The translations under genes and the position numbers were made by a program. A stretch of 64,000 nt of DNA from Chelatococcus sp. YT9 (GTDB taxonomy: Bacteria; Pseudomonadota; Alphaproteobacteria; Rhizobiales; Beijerinckiaceae). Positions 18,875 through 27,490 of the stretch are shown in pieces. Position 1 is the stretch's first letter, and every line of letters begins with the position of its first letter. The notes under the pieces were generated by a model. The model had not been told where the DNA came from. It saw only the letters and a program-made list of their open reading frames with translations, and did no database searches. The stretch covers positions 211,902 through 275,901 of the forward strand of contig NZ_JAHBRW010000003.1 in the NCBI RefSeq assembly GCF_018398315.1. The letters run 5' to 3'.

Positions 18875-19963
18875 ATGAAAATGAAGAACCTATTGACTGC
18901 GGGAGCTTTGCTTTTGGCGGGAGCGATCAGCGCGGGCTCGGCTTCCACGCAGACCTTCCCTGATCCGAAGGATGAGGCAAAGCTGTACGAACTCGCCAAA
19001 CAGGAAGGGACCGTCGTCTGGTACAATGGAGCGCCTTCCGCCGCGATGCAGAATATCGCCAACGCATTTATGGAGAAATATCCAGGCGTGACAGTCGAAG
19101 TCATACGCCTCGCTAATCTTCAGCAATACCAACGATTTACGCAAGAGTCGGCGGCCGGCCAGAATGTCGCCGACCTCGTCTCGTTGGATTTCGTGTCGAT
19201 AGGATCGCTCATCAAGGACGGCTTGCTCGCGGAATGGACCGTCCCGGACGCCGACAAGCTCACTCCGAAAGCGCGCATGGGCAGCAGTGCCTACTCGCTC
19301 TACTATCAGGACGCGGCGATCCTCTACAATCCGAACAAACTCACGCCTGAGGAGATCGAGAAGCTGCGCGGTAATTGGGAAGCAGTCCTTGACCCGGTGT
19401 TCAAAGGTCGCATCGCGGTCACCGACCAGAGGTGCGCAACCTGCTATACGCTTACCCATATGTTCATGGACCCAAAGCTCAAGGATCGGTTCGGACCGGA
19501 GTTCATCAAAGCCCTCGCGACACAGCAGCCGTCCGTTTACTCGGAAATCAACATTGCGATCGACCGCATCGTCACCGGCGAGAAGGATCTCTTGATCTCG
19601 GTTTGGGAAAATGCCGCGTCGGCGAAATGGGAAGAAGGCGCGCCGGTCCAATGGACCCATCCGTCACCTAGCCCTCTCGGCCTGATCACTGCATGGAGCG
19701 CCATTTCGGCAAAGGCGCCTCACCCGAATGCGGCGCGGTTATTCCAGAACTGGTGGGTCAGCGAAGCCGGCGGGACGGTTGCGCAACAGAAGTTCTATGG
19801 CGGTCCGACGACGTTCCCCACCGCGGTCGATGCTCGCGCCGTGGTCAAGCAGCCCTGGTATGACCCGATCACGGAGCGCTACGAGATCGATCCTGCCCGC
19901 TGGCAAACAAACTTCGGTCAGGACATGGACTTTTGGATCAACACGCTCAAGGGCGCCAAATAG
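18875..19963 (+). CDS. ABC transporter substrate-binding protein (ferric/phosphonate type), copy 2
   Basis: A 362-residue binding protein closely resembling the one at 12286-13365. Shared features: ELAKQEGTVVWYNGAP, MEKYPGVTVEVIRLANLQQYQRFTQES, a Cys pair in DQRCATCYTL, and the end region KQPWYDPITERYEID. The start at 18875 follows GGGAGGAG, and MKMKNLLTAGALLLAGAISA is a signal peptide. No permease or ATPase accompanies it, so it probably docks on the transporter at 13447-16296. It follows amidohydrolase copy 2 and precedes the CoA-transferase by 228 bp. Confidence 0.87.
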   Translation: MKMKNLLTAGALLLAGAISAGSASTQTFPDPKDEAKLYELAKQEGTVVWYNGAPSAAMQNIANAFMEKYPGVTVEVIRLANLQQYQRFTQESAAGQNVADLVSLDFVSIGSLIKDGLLAEWTVPDADKLTPKARMGSSAYSLYYQDAAILYNPNKLTPEEIEKLRGNWEAVLDPVFKGRIAVTDQRCATCYTLTHMFMDPKLKDRFGPEFIKALATQQPSVYSEINIAIDRIVTGEKDLLISVWENAASAKWEEGAPVQWTHPSPSPLGLITAWSAISAKAPHPNAARLFQNWWVSEAGGTVAQQKFYGGPTTFPTAVDARAVVKQPWYDPITERYEIDPARWQTNFGQDMDFWINTLKGAK

Positions 19964-20191
19964 CTGCGTCTGCCGCCCCGAAGGACTTTGTTTATTTCTG
20001 CTACATTTCCGGCGGTCGCGGTTTCCAATTCCGAGGCCGCCGATAGTTTCTTAGGGCGGTCCTCGGCGTCAGAATGCGTTCGCATTTTGCTATATCGCCC
20101 TTCGTGAAATCGGAATGGCAACGGTCTTTTGGATCTGACTATTGAACGCTGGGCCAATGAAGATCGGGCTTGAGAAAGGCGTGGAGACACA

Positions 20192-21352
20192 ATGAGCGGC
20201 GCACTCCAGGGAATTACCGTCGTGGCGCTGGAGCAAGCCGTCGCGGCGCCTCTGGCGACATCGCGCCTCGCAGATGCCGGGGCGCGAGTCATAAAGCTGG
20301 AACGGCCCGAAGGCGATTTTGCGCGCGGCTATGACGACTACGTCTTCGGCATGTCGAGCTACTTCGTTTGGAACAATCGCGGCAAGGAATCGTGTCGCGT
20401 CGATCTCCGGTCGCCGGACGATCTCGCGCTGGTGAATTCGATGATCGCCGGTGCAGACGTATTTATCCAGAACCTAGCCCCTGGCGCCACCGATCGTCTC
20501 GGTATCGGGTCCCCGGTACTCAGGAGCCGGCACCCGGGGCTGATTGTGTGCGATGTTTCCGGTTATGCACCCGGCACGCCGGACCAGCAGCGCAAGGCGT
20601 ATGATCTGCTTGTGCAGGCAGAGGCAGGGCTCGCCGGCATCACGGGGTCCCAAAGTTCCGGTCCGGTGCGGGTGGGGATTTCAGTTTGCGATATCGCCAC
20701 CGGGCAAGCGGCCTACGCGGCTATTCTGGAGGCTCTGTTGCTACGCGCCAGAACCGGGACCGGTTGCCATATCCAGCTCTCGCTTTTCGATACGCTGGCC
20801 GAATACATGAACGTGCCTTACCTGGCTTCCCGGTACGGCAATACGCCACCCAAAAGGCTCGGTCTCGCCCATCCGTCCATCGCCCCCTACGGGGTTTTTC
20901 AAGCGCTTGATGGTGAGATCCTTGTCGCAATCCAGAATGAACGGGAGTGGCAAACGTTTTGCCTCAAGGTTCTTCGCGACCCTGCTCTGGGCGCCGATCG
21001 AAGGTTCGATAGCAACACGGAGCGGGTACGAAACAGGTCCGAACTCGACAATCTCATACAAGACAGGATCGGCGCGTTCGCTTCCGAGATTCTCTGCCAA
21101 AACCTCGATGTCGAGGGCATCGCGTATGGGCGCGTGTCGACGATGGCGGATCTCCCAAATCATCGTAGCGTAAGCCTCTCACGCGTCGAAACGCCGAACG
21201 GTTTTGTGGACGTATTGGCTCATCCCATACTGGTGGATGGATCTCGGCGGGAGCTGGGTCGTGTCCCAGCGCTCGGCGAACAAGACCTGTCGCTGCGTCG
21301 AGAGTTTGCTCCAGAACCTCGAACCAATCTTGAACGGAGGGGTTTCCAATGA
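20192..21352 (+). CDS. CaiB/BaiF-family (type III) CoA-transferase
   Basis: A 386-residue family III CoA-transferase, which moves CoA from a donor thioester to a carboxylic acid. Features: start LQGITVVALEQAVAAPLATSRLADAGARVIKLERP, then NNRGKESCRVDLRSPDDL, the catalytic Asp in the loop KAYDLLVQAEAGL (about residue 135), and LSLFDTLAEYMNVPYL. It would activate the pathway acid as a CoA ester. The stop overlaps the ATG of the MmgE/PrpD gene (ATGA), so the two are translationally coupled. Confidence 0.9.
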   Translation: MSGALQGITVVALEQAVAAPLATSRLADAGARVIKLERPEGDFARGYDDYVFGMSSYFVWNNRGKESCRVDLRSPDDLALVNSMIAGADVFIQNLAPGATDRLGIGSPVLRSRHPGLIVCDVSGYAPGTPDQQRKAYDLLVQAEAGLAGITGSQSSGPVRVGISVCDIATGQAAYAAILEALLLRARTGTGCHIQLSLFDTLAEYMNVPYLASRYGNTPPKRLGLAHPSIAPYGVFQALDGEILVAIQNEREWQTFCLKVLRDPALGADRRFDSNTERVRNRSELDNLIQDRIGAFASEILCQNLDVEGIAYGRVSTMADLPNHRSVSLSRVETPNGFVDVLAHPILVDGSRRELGRVPALGEQDLSLRREFAPEPRTNLERRGFQ

Positions 21353-22653
21353 GCCTTACACAAGAGCTGGTTCGACTCGCGCGCGGCAAAGCTATAACTC
21401 CGACGGATCTCGAAGCCGCTGCCTACTTTGTCCTGGACACACTTGCCTGTGCGGTGGGCGCACGCGGAAGCGCGCCTGCCCGCATGCTTGACGCCGTTGC
21501 TCCGCTGGGAAGCACCGACCCCGGCCGCCGCGCTTTTTTCGTCGGCGGACTTTCCCACATTCTCGAAATGGACGACCTTCACCGCGATTCCGTAACACAC
21601 CCCGGCTGCGTGGTGGTTCCCGCAGCTTGGGCAATCGCTGAGGATCGCAACCTCAAAGGTCAGCGCTTTCTGGAATCGATCCTTTCTGGATACGAAGCGG
21701 TCTGCCGCGTAGGCATGGCCGTCGGCAAGGCGCACTATCGCGTGTGGCACAACACGTCAACATGCGGGCCATTCGGATCCGCGATGGCCGCCGCGGACCT
21801 GATGATGCTTTCGGAGAAACAGACAATTTGGTCGCTTGGAAACGCCGGCACCCAGTCTTCAGGTCTTTGGGAGTTTCTGGAAGAGGGTGCAATGAGCAAA
21901 CATTTGCACACTGCCCGCGCATCCGAATCGGGCGTTCTCGCAGCACTTCTCGCGGCCGAGAATTTTACGGGGCCTGCGCACATTCTTGAAGGGAAAAAAG
22001 GGTTCTTTGCCGGTCTCTGCTCGGATTTCGAAGCCGACAAGATTGTCGCCAACCCGGACGGCCCTTGGCAATTGACACGTACGTCAATCAAGCCTTGGCC
22101 ATGTTGCCGGCATACGCATCCAGCCATCGACGCGGCAATACAGCTGCATCGAGAGCTGGATGGCGAGCCGATCACGCATGTGACTGTTGGCGCGTATCGG
22201 GCAGCGCTCGAAGTCTGCAACCGTCCCGACCCGCAGGACCCTTACAGCGCCAAATTTTCTTTGCAACATTGCGTAGCTATCGCGTTGGCCGACGGACAGG
22301 TAATGCAATCTAGTTTTGAGGGCAGTTCTCGCGAAAGGATATCAGACCTTAGAAACAAGGTTTCTGTCGATGTCAGCCCGGTGATCGATGCCGCTTATCC
22401 GCAGTCGTGGGGGACCGAAGTCGTTGTCAAAACCGCCGGTGGCCGGAAGCTTGCCGCCCTGCGTCAGGACGCCAAGGGAGACCCCGAGAATCCCGTTACG
22501 TCGGCGGAGCTCGCAAGCAAGGCACGCGGACTGATCATGGGAGCAGGCGTTTCAGAACAGCTTGCAGATACTTTCATTTTGTCGGTGTTGGACTTGGTCA
22601 ATGACCGTCCCGTACGGGATATAGCACTCCTCGAGACCATCCGCGGTCGATGA
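21349..22653 (+). CDS. MmgE/PrpD-family protein (2-methylcitrate dehydratase-like)
   Basis: A 434-residue member of the MmgE/PrpD family, whose known members dehydrate 2-methylcitrate or decarboxylate cis-aconitate. Recognisable stretches are VLDTLACAVGA at the N-terminus, HILEMDDLHRDSVTHPG, VVPAAWAIAED, GTQSSGLWEFLEEGAMSKHLHTARA, and IKPWPCCRHTHPAIDA. It is encoded four bases inside the end of the CoA-transferase gene. A hydro-lyase or decarboxylase working on a branched polycarboxylate is plausible. The exact reaction cannot be read from sequence. Confidence 0.87.
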   Translation: MSLTQELVRLARGKAITPTDLEAAAYFVLDTLACAVGARGSAPARMLDAVAPLGSTDPGRRAFFVGGLSHILEMDDLHRDSVTHPGCVVVPAAWAIAEDRNLKGQRFLESILSGYEAVCRVGMAVGKAHYRVWHNTSTCGPFGSAMAAADLMMLSEKQTIWSLGNAGTQSSGLWEFLEEGAMSKHLHTARASESGVLAALLAAENFTGPAHILEGKKGFFAGLCSDFEADKIVANPDGPWQLTRTSIKPWPCCRHTHPAIDAAIQLHRELDGEPITHVTVGAYRAALEVCNRPDPQDPYSAKFSLQHCVAIALADGQVMQSSFEGSSRERISDLRNKVSVDVSPVIDAAYPQSWGTEVVVKTAGGRKLAALRQDAKGDPENPVTSAELASKARGLIMGAGVSEQLADTFILSVLDLVNDRPVRDIALLETIRGR

Positions 22654-22689
22654 TGGGAACCGAGGCGACCGTATCTTAGAGTTCCCATC
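22652..22689. terminator. Possible bidirectional terminator between convergent genes
   Basis: A perfect 9-bp inverted repeat (GATGGGAAC 22652-22660 and GTTCCCATC 22681-22689, 20-base loop) lies in the 41-bp gap between the convergent MmgE/PrpD and IlvD/Edd genes. There is no clear T-run. Position is the main argument. Confidence 0.45.
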
Positions 22690-22694
22690 AAGTC

Positions 22695-24392
22695 TCAGGT
22701 CTTGACTAGGAAGTCCAAGTCACAGCCCTTCTCCGCCTGGAGAACATGCTGACGGAAAAGCCCCATCCAGCCTCTCTCGACTTTTACAGGCGGCAGAATC
22801 TGTATGTTTACGCGGCGCTCCAGTTCTTCGTCGGCGACGAGAAGGTCTAGGCGCCGTTCGCGCACGCTGATGCGGATGAGATCTCCGTTTTCGACCAGCG
22901 CAAGCGGGCCGCCGGCGGATGCCTCTGGCGACACGTGCAGGACGATGGTTCCAAATGCAGTTCCGCTCATGCGCGCATCGGAAATCCGCAGCATGTCCTT
23001 GACCCCTTGTCGTGCCAGCTTGGCAGGGATCGGGAGATAGCCTGCCTCTGGCATGCCTGCCCCGATCGGTCCTGCATTTTTCAGGACGAGAGCGTCGTTT
23101 TCGGTGACATCGAGATCGGGATCGTCGATCCGCGCCGATAGGTCGGCCAAGCCGTCGAAAACCACTGCGCGCGCTGTCGTCTCAAATAGTCGTTCGTCGG
23201 CCGCCGCCCTTTTGATTACAGCGCCACCGGGCGCAAGCGAGCCGGAAAGGCCGACCAATCCACCATTCTCGCGGACAGGGTTATCCAGTGGACGAATAAT
23301 GTTCTCGTCGATCCAAATGGCATCGAGATCGACAGCCTGCCCGAGCGACACGCCGGTGACCGTTAAGGCGTCAAGATCGAGCCTGTCGCGCAGGCGATTG
23401 ACCATTGCGCCGACGCCACCGGCGGCAAAAAAATCTTCCATGTAGCCTTGCCCCGTAGGCTTCAGATCCACGAGTACGGGGATGTCGTCGGTGAAGCTGT
23501 TCAGGCGCTCCAGCGAGCAATCCAGACCGAGGCGGCCCGCCATCGCGGCAAGGTGGATGATCGCATTGGTCGAACCTCCAACAGCCAGGAGCATTTTGAG
23601 CGCGTTGTCGAAACTCGCTTGGGTAAGAAACCCATCGTAGGTCTGGCCGGTCTCGACTAGGCGCATGGCTGCCCGTCCGCTCTCCTCGGCCGCACGCAAG
23701 CGATCCGCGTGCACTGCGGGGATGGCGGCCGTTCCCGGAAGCATCAGGCCGAGGGTCTCACATAGAATGGCCATCGTGCTGGCAGTCCCCATGACCGAAC
23801 AGGTGCCCTCAGTCGTGGCAAGCGTCCGCTCGATGTTTTCGATTTCGTCGGTGACGATTTCGCCTGCGCGGTAACGGGCCCAAAAACGGCGGCAGTCCGT
23901 ACAGGCCCCCAACCGTTCGCCCTTGAACCGCGACGTCATCATGGGCCCGGTGGCCAACATTATCGCAGGTTTGCCGGCTGAAATTGCTCCCATCGCCAAC
24001 GCCGGCAACGTCTTGTCGCAGCCACCAATGAGAATGACCGCATCCATGGGCTGGGCGCGGATCATCTCTTCGGTCGCCATAGCCATCAGATTGCGGAACA
24101 CCATGCTTGTCGGGTTCAGGAATATCTCTCCGAGCGACGGCACCGGGAAATCCATTGGCAACCCGCCCGATGCGAGAACGCCGCGTTTTGCGGCCTCCAC
24201 AAGCCGAGGCACACCGCGATGGCAATTGTTGAAATCGCTTGCGGTCCAGGTAATCCCGACGACCGGCTTGGAGAGAAGTTCTCGGGAATATCCCATGGAT
24301 TGTGCAAATGAGCGACGCAGATAAGCGGCGAAGGCTGGATCACCGTAGTTCGTCAGGCCCCCGGCCAAGCCGCGTTTAACATTGTCGCTCAT
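22695..24392 (-). CDS. IlvD/Edd-family dehydratase (sugar-acid dehydratase-like)
   Basis: A 565-residue iron-sulfur dehydratase of the IlvD/Edd family. It removes water from 2,3-dihydroxy acids (dihydroxyisovalerate, aldonates) to give 2-keto acids. Three cluster cysteines are visible: Cys57 in FNNCHRG, Cys125 in IGGCDKTLPA and Cys198 in EGTCSVMGTA. That pattern fits the [2Fe-2S] sugar-acid dehydratases (arabonate/xylonate type). The start at 24392 follows GGAGGAG. It is convergent with the CoA-transferase-MmgE/PrpD pair. Its keto-acid product could feed the decarboxylase or the aldolase, which is inference. Confidence 0.87.
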   Translation of the reverse strand: MSDNVKRGLAGGLTNYGDPAFAAYLRRSFAQSMGYSRELLSKPVVGITWTASDFNNCHRGVPRLVEAAKRGVLASGGLPMDFPVPSLGEIFLNPTSMVFRNLMAMATEEMIRAQPMDAVILIGGCDKTLPALAMGAISAGKPAIMLATGPMMTSRFKGERLGACTDCRRFWARYRAGEIVTDEIENIERTLATTEGTCSVMGTASTMAILCETLGLMLPGTAAIPAVHADRLRAAEESGRAAMRLVETGQTYDGFLTQASFDNALKMLLAVGGSTNAIIHLAAMAGRLGLDCSLERLNSFTDDIPVLVDLKPTGQGYMEDFFAAGGVGAMVNRLRDRLDLDALTVTGVSLGQAVDLDAIWIDENIIRPLDNPVRENGGLVGLSGSLAPGGAVIKRAAADERLFETTARAVVFDGLADLSARIDDPDLDVTENDALVLKNAGPIGAGMPEAGYLPIPAKLARQGVKDMLRISDARMSGTAFGTIVLHVSPEASAGGPLALVENGDLIRISVRERRLDLLVADEELERRVNIQILPPVKVERGWMGLFRQHVLQAEKGCDLDFLVKT

Positions 24393-24747
24393 CTGGCTCC
24401 TCCAATGAACCGCCTTGGCCGTCGATACGGCCCTTCGTATGAATCAAGCAGATCCCTTTGCTCACCAATGCGGCCAGAACAGCGGAATGGTGGTCGCTAA
24501 GATGGCCATTTGAGGAGCAGGATGCTCTTTTCGCTACCCTCAAGCTTTTTCACGTTTAATCGATCCGACCCAAAATCAATACGCGTGAAGCAGCTATGCT
24601 GCAATTATATGCCCCGCGGTTGGATCGCGCGCATAATATGAAAAACCCGACGAGAAAGGCGGTTCTCGGCTTAGGCAAGGAGCATTGGCTTCGTCGCTGC
24701 CCTAGTTGCGTCGGAGGTGAGTGCACAAAAAAGGGTGGAGATTTGAA
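24393..24747. promoter_or_regulatory. Divergent intergenic region, dehydratase and SDR operon
   Basis: These 355 bp separate the leftward dehydratase from the rightward SDR-NHL-hydrolase run and presumably hold both promoters. I see no gene and no convincing operator. Confidence 0.5.
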
Positions 24748-25488
24748 ATGCAAAAAATCGCGGTGGTGACCGGGGCAGGATCGGGAATTGGTCGTGCAGT
24801 TGCACTCAAGCTCGCCCAAGGGGACTATCTGGTCGCGCTTGTCGGCCGGCGCGTGGCCGAACTCGAGGAAACCGCATCGCTGGCCGCAGGCGAAACGCTA
24901 GTGGTTCCGGCGGACGTTTCGCAGGAAGCTGCGGTCGCAGGGCTCTTCGAAACCATCGAGCGGAAATTCGGCCGGGTTGACCTCCTCTTCAACAATGCTG
25001 GTCGCGGCGCGCCTGCCGTTCCGATCGACGAGTTGGCAGTCGAGACGTGGCGTGCGGTGGTTGATGTTAACCTCACGGGTTCGTTCCTGTGCGCACGGGC
25101 GGCCTTCGGATTGATGCGCCGTCAAAAGCCTGGTGGCGGACGCATTATTAACAACGGATCGATATCCGCTCACGCGCCACGCCCGTTTGCAACCGCCTAC
25201 GTATCCACCAAACACGCCATCACCGGACTTACCAAGCAGCTCGCGCTCGACGGTAGGAACTTCGACATCGTTTGCGGTCAGATCGACATCGGCAATGCCG
25301 AGTCGCCACTTGCTAACCGCATGCGCGACGGCGTGCTGCAGGCTGACTTAAGCCGCAAGCCAGAACCATTGATCGATCCCATGCATATCGCTGACGCCGT
25401 GCGCTACATGGCCGATCTGCCGTTAGAGGCAAATGTACTCTTTATGACCGTTATGGCCAGCAAGATGCCTTTCGTAGGCCGGGGCTGA
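24748..25488 (+). CDS. Short-chain dehydrogenase/reductase (SDR)
   Basis: A 246-residue classical SDR. The cofactor loop is TGAGSGIG (residues 8-15). The remaining motifs are NNAGRGAP, the active-site Ser in [12 protein letters not shown] and the catalytic YVSTK. The C-terminus ([15 protein letters not shown]) is typical. I chose the ATG at 24748, preceded by GGTGGAGA; a GTG nine codons upstream is possible. It is the first gene of a tight rightward run: the NHL protein starts 21 bp downstream. It would interconvert a hydroxyl and a keto group on a pathway intermediate. Confidence 0.9.
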   Translation: MQKIAVVTGAGSGIGRAVALKLAQGDYLVALVGRRVAELEETASLAAGETLVVPADVSQEAAVAGLFETIERKFGRVDLLFNNAGRGAPAVPIDELAVETWRAVVDVNLTGSFLCARAAFGLMRRQKPGGGRIINNGSISAHAPRPFATAYVSTKHAITGLTKQLALDGRNFDIVCGQIDIGNAESPLANRMRDGVLQADLSRKPEPLIDPMHIADAVRYMADLPLEANVLFMTVMASKMPFVGRG

Positions 25489-25509
25489 CGAGACAGGAAG
25501 GAGATCGCG

Positions 25510-26451
25510 ATGGTCGAGTTTACCGAAGACTCCACGTGGGGCAAATTGCCGACCGGCTGGCTATACAAGGAAGTTGCCGCCGTCGCGGTCGACAGCCGTG
25601 ATAACGTTTATGTCTTCAATCGCGGGGAGCATCCGATGATCGTCTTCGATCGATCGGGCCGGTTCCTGCGCTCTTGGGGCGAAGACATGTTTACGAAGGC
25701 GCACGGACTCCACATTGGTCCAGACGATAGTCTGTACTGTACTGATGAAGGAGATCATACCGTCCGGAAATGCACGCCCGAAGGCAAGATTCTCCTGCAG
25801 ATCGGCCTGCCAAAGCAGCCATCGGCGCATATGAGCGGCAAGCCGTTCAATCGGTGCACTCACACTGCGCTTTCCTCGAACGGTGACATTTTTGTGTCCG
25901 ATGGCTACGGCAATGCCTGCGTGCACAAATATACCGCCGGCGGCAAATACCTAACCTCCTGGGGCAAACCTGGAGTCGAACCAGGCAGTTTCAATGTTCC
26001 ACACAACATCGTCTGCGACGAAGAGGACAGGATCTACGTCGCGGACCGGGAGAATCACCGGATTCAAATATTTGATGCTGCGGGACGATACATAAGCCAG
26101 TGGAACAATCTTCACCGGCCTTGCGCCCTGTGTCTGAGCAGAGCGACGCCATCCCAAATCATCGTCGGCGAGGTAGGCCCAACGATGCCCGTAAACATCA
26201 GGACGCCAAATCTCGGCCCTCGGATTTCCATTTTGGACCGTGAGGGAGGGGTGGTTGTCAGATATGGCGCGGGAGTGCCCGGCAGGGGCGTCGGGAAGTT
26301 CATCGCTCCGCATGGCGTTGCAGCCGATTCGAGGGGCGATATTTACGTAGGCGAAGTGGTCGTTGCGTCCTGGCCGAAATACTACCCGGATACTCCTATA
26401 CCCAACGACATCACTCTCTTGAGAAAGCTCGTACGGCAGCCCGATTCTTGA
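25510..26451 (+). CDS. NHL-repeat beta-propeller protein
   Basis: A 313-residue protein with repeated NHL-type blades: DSRDNVYVFNRGEHPMIVFD, DSLYCTDEGDHTVRKCTPEGK, GDIFVSDGYGNACVHKY, DRIYVADRENHRIQIFDAAG and SRGDIYVGEVV. That makes roughly a six-bladed propeller. Similar propellers are seen in peptidyl-hydroxyglycine lyases and in lactonase-like enzymes. There is no signal peptide, so it is probably cytoplasmic. The start has an ideal site (AGGAAGGAG). Co-directional tight spacing with the SDR and alpha/beta hydrolase suggests an enzymatic step, perhaps lyase or lactonase, but this is inference. Confidence 0.83.
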   Translation: MVEFTEDSTWGKLPTGWLYKEVAAVAVDSRDNVYVFNRGEHPMIVFDRSGRFLRSWGEDMFTKAHGLHIGPDDSLYCTDEGDHTVRKCTPEGKILLQIGLPKQPSAHMSGKPFNRCTHTALSSNGDIFVSDGYGNACVHKYTAGGKYLTSWGKPGVEPGSFNVPHNIVCDEEDRIYVADRENHRIQIFDAAGRYISQWNNLHRPCALCLSRATPSQIIVGEVGPTMPVNIRTPNLGPRISILDREGGVVVRYGAGVPGRGVGKFIAPHGVAADSRGDIYVGEVVVASWPKYYPDTPIPNDITLLRKLVRQPDS

Positions 26452-26475
26452 CCAGTTGCTCACAAGCAGTATGTT

Positions 26476-27198
26476 ATGATGCAGGAGGCAAATGGCTTGA
26501 CTACCCGGCCAAGCTTAATTCTCATACCGGGCTTTCTCAATGACGGTGATCTCTGGCGCGATCAGATGGCGCCGTTGGCCGACGTCGCCTCTTGCTTGAT
26601 TGCTGACATTACGCAAGCCGAAACGATAGAGGATATGGCTGACGCGGTGCTGGCGGTTGCCCCAGAACGCTTCGCCTTGGCCGGCTTTTCGCTGGGCGGG
26701 TTTGTAGCCCAGGAGATCCTGCGGCGTGCATCAAACCGCGTTTCACGGCTTGCGTTGCTAAACACCTCTTGGCGCCCGGACTCTCCACGGCGAAAGAAGG
26801 AGCGACAAAGGCTCAACATGGCAGCCAGCCAGCCGGGTCGATTTGTCGGCGTGGGGCAACGCCTGCTCGAGAGCTATCTCCATCCTTCGAACCTCGCCGA
26901 CAAGGCGATTGCAGATCGGATCCAAACAATGGCGGCGCGGCTGGGACCTGTCGTGATGCGGCGGCAAAGCGGTATCGAGCGCAAGGACGGTAGGGCCGTG
27001 CTCCGTACCTTCGTAGGGCCATGCTTGATCTTGTGCGGAGAATTTGACCGCGTCACCGACGTGGCTCAGCATCGCGAAATGGCCGAAATGGTTCGCGGGT
27101 CGACGTTGCTCGTCGTGCCGGGCGCCGGGCATATGACGCCGATTGAGCAGCCGGCCGTTGTCACTCGAGCGATGCTCCGTTGGCTTGCAGACAGGTAA
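26476..27198 (+). CDS. Alpha/beta hydrolase
   Basis: A 240-residue alpha/beta-hydrolase-fold enzyme. The oxyanion region is LILIPGFLNDGDLWRDQ, the nucleophile elbow is AGFSLGGFVAQE (Ser72), the acid is in LCGEFDRVTDV, and the catalytic His is in PGAGHMTPIEQP. It would cleave an ester, thioester or C-C bond. The start is tentative: ATG at 26476 overlaps an AGGAGG that would better serve the downstream in-frame TTG. It ends the SDR-NHL-hydrolase run, 109 bp before the left end of the Tn3-type unit. Confidence 0.85.
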   Translation: MMQEANGLTTRPSLILIPGFLNDGDLWRDQMAPLADVASCLIADITQAETIEDMADAVLAVAPERFALAGFSLGGFVAQEILRRASNRVSRLALLNTSWRPDSPRRKKERQRLNMAASQPGRFVGVGQRLLESYLHPSNLADKAIADRIQTMAARLGPVVMRRQSGIERKDGRAVLRTFVGPCLILCGEFDRVTDVAQHREMAEMVRGSTLLVVPGAGHMTPIEQPAVVTRAMLRWLADR

Positions 27199-27307
27199 TC
27201 GCATAGCGGTGGGTCATAAGGCCACGGGTTATTGCTTCCAGGCATATCTCGTTGCGAAACTCGGTATTCGAGTGCCCGGTTCACCTCCTGTAAGATTTCG
27301 TAAGGCT

Positions 27308-27365
27308 GGGGGGCGGACAAGAGCAGTGCGAAATCGTACGCTAAGGGCGAACGGAGCATGAACGG
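27308..27365 (+). repeat. Left terminal inverted repeat of the Tn3-type unit
   Basis: The first 38 bp (27308-27345) are the canonical Tn3-type repeat, with similarity to the right end continuing to about 27365. Mismatches are scattered single bases plus a shift in the outer G-run. Confidence 0.85.
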
Positions 27366-27490
27366 CGCCGTAGCCCGGATGTCCAGCATCCGATCCCTGT
27401 GGATTGCCATCGCAATGCACCAATCTTGATTTCTTCGTCCGTCCGACTCGACAACGCTCCCGGCAGATTGGTCGGAGATGGAGTCGGGCA

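Noticed and set aside
27199..27307. C-terminal half of the truncated VOC gene on the far side of the Tn3-type unit
   Set aside because: Neither frame that joins the two flanks gives VOC-like residues, and there is no target duplication.
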